Origin: Sanderia malayensis
Lineage: Eukaryota > Cnidaria > Scyphozoa > Semaeostomeae > Pelagiidae
Direction of reading: 5' to 3'
DNA: 64,000 nucleotides
Assembly (NCBI GenBank): GCA_013076295.1
Contig: RQOL01000372.1
Coordinates: 682,001 to 746,000 of the forward strand
Part shown: piece by piece, positions 63,316 to 64,000 of the stretch
How positions within the stretch are numbered: the first letter of the stretch is position 1
Layout: each line of letters begins with the position of its first letter
Program-made: the position numbers and the translations under genes
Notes under the pieces: generated by a model
What the model was told of the DNA's origin: nothing
The model's database searches: none
The model's input: only the letters and a program-made list of their open reading frames with translations

Positions 63316-64000
63316 TACTCAAAAAAGTAACTAAATGTGTATAACAATTTGTTTTCGCTGAATTGACATGAATCATGCGCAAATTGTGGGGATGAATCCT
63401 AATTTTGATTAGTGTAAGTTGCGGGAATAAAAGTTGATTTTTATTGGTGTAAATTGTGGGAGGGAAAATTAATTTTTATTCGTGTAAATTGTGGGAATGA
63501 GTGTTATCTTTTATTCGCGTAAATTGTGGGAATGAGTGTTATCTTTTATTAGTGTAAATTGTGGGAATGAATGTTAATGTTACTGAAAAAGTAACTAAAA
63601 GTGTATAACAATTTGTTCTCGCTGAATTGACGTGAAACCATGGGCAAGTTGTGGGAATGAATGTTAATTTTGATTAGTGTAAGTTGCGGGAATAAAAGGT
63701 TATTTTTGTTGGTGTAAATTGTGGGAATGAGTGCTATCTTTTATTAGTATAAATTGTGGAAATGAATGTTAATATTACTGAAAAAAGTAACTAAAAGGGT
63801 AAAACAATTTGTTTTCGCTGAATTGACGTGGAATCATGCGCAAATTGTGGGAATGAATGTTAATTTTGATTAATGTAAGTTGCGGGAATAAAACTTGATT
63901 TTTATTGGTGTAAATTGTGGGAGGGAAAATTAATTTTTATTCGTGTAAATTCTGGAAATGAGTGTTATCATTTATTCGTGTAAATTGTGGGAATGAATGT

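Larger units (their letters stand above)
1..64000 (+). repeat. Satellite DNA array filling the window
   Basis: Apart from 306 bp near 17.4 kb, the whole window is made of one repeat family in one orientation. Each monomer has a core box (GTAACTAAAAG ... TGACGTGG ... CATGCGC) and a variable number of 35-bp subrepeats. In a consensus four-subrepeat monomer of 196 bp I count 46 G and 12 C, so it is about 30% GC with strong G-over-C skew. Both ends of the window are cut inside the array. Stop codons occur in every frame of most monomers and no long open frame exists, so it does not code for protein. The family is not one I recognise by name. Confidence 0.97.
53378..64000 (+). repeat. Right-hand mosaic satellite domain
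   Basis: Monomers and modules familiar from the other domains are arranged without one regular period. Blocks at 53.45-53.76 kb and 55.82-56.15 kb match each other and the 28.4/43.1 kb block (TTCTCACTGAATTG, GATTAGAGTAAG). The end of the window (63.59-64.0 kb) resembles 17.73-18.10 kb, sharing GAGTGCTATC and GTGGAAATGAATG. No gene is seen. Confidence 0.85.

Noticed and set aside
1..64000. CRISPR-like array of 35-bp repeats
   Set aside because: Repeats abut one another without unique spacers, vary in sequence, and are interleaved with core boxes. No cas genes are present. This is satellite DNA.
1..64000. Helitron or other DNA transposon carrying minisatellites
   Set aside because: No terminal TC/CTRR pair with a hairpin, no terminal inverted repeats and no transposase or helicase coding were seen. 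The array runs past both window ends.
1..64000. Telomeric repeat
   Set aside because: The G-rich polarity suggested it, but there is no TTAGG or TTAGGG tandem tract. The G run is a fixed TGTGGGAAT inside a 35-bp unit.

Overview
The whole 64 kb window is one block of satellite DNA. I find no convincing gene, tRNA, rRNA or CRISPR array in it. Both ends of the window lie inside the array, so its true length is greater than 64 kb. Long head-to-tail satellite with several levels of nested repeats, plus a retroposon-like insertion, indicates nuclear DNA of a eukaryote, probably an animal. I cannot name the taxon. The setting is most likely heterochromatin (pericentromeric, sex-linked or B chromosome), which is inference only.

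Building blocks. Every monomer is a core box of about 55-56 bp (starting GTAACTAAAAG, ending CATGCGC) followed by n copies of a 35-bp subrepeat built around TTGTGGGAAT or TTGCGGGAAT. Full-length monomers therefore come in quantised lengths of about 56+35n: 161, 196 and 231 bp. Shorter variants of about 90-116 bp have truncated subrepeats. All monomers point the same way, and the + strand is very G-rich and C-poor.

Layout. (1) 1-13,080: about four and a half copies of a 2,583/2,584-bp higher-order repeat (HOR). One copy has lost exactly one 205-bp unit and one has a foreign 1.5-kb interior. (2) 13,080-24,130: irregular, diverged monomers with local duplications, a small inverted repeat at 13,379-13,420 and, at 17,258-17,563, the only non-satellite DNA: a 306-bp retroposon-like insertion with a 5-bp target duplication. 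(3) 24,131-53,377: two tandem copies of a 14.65-kb unit, nearly identical, each carrying older internal duplications. (4) 53,378-64,000: mosaic of monomers and modules shared with the other domains, including a 1.8-kb duplication.

History that can be read from it: amplification at four scales (35 bp, about 160-230 bp, 2-3 kb modules, 14.65 kb). The 14.65-kb step, or an assembly artefact that mimics it, is the most recent event. No genes cooperate here. Any function would be as DNA, chromatin or noncoding RNA. The most interesting sequence signals are the hundreds of copies of a CSL/Su(H)-type motif (TGTGGGAA), a TAATATTAC nonamer in many monomers, and the extreme GC skew.
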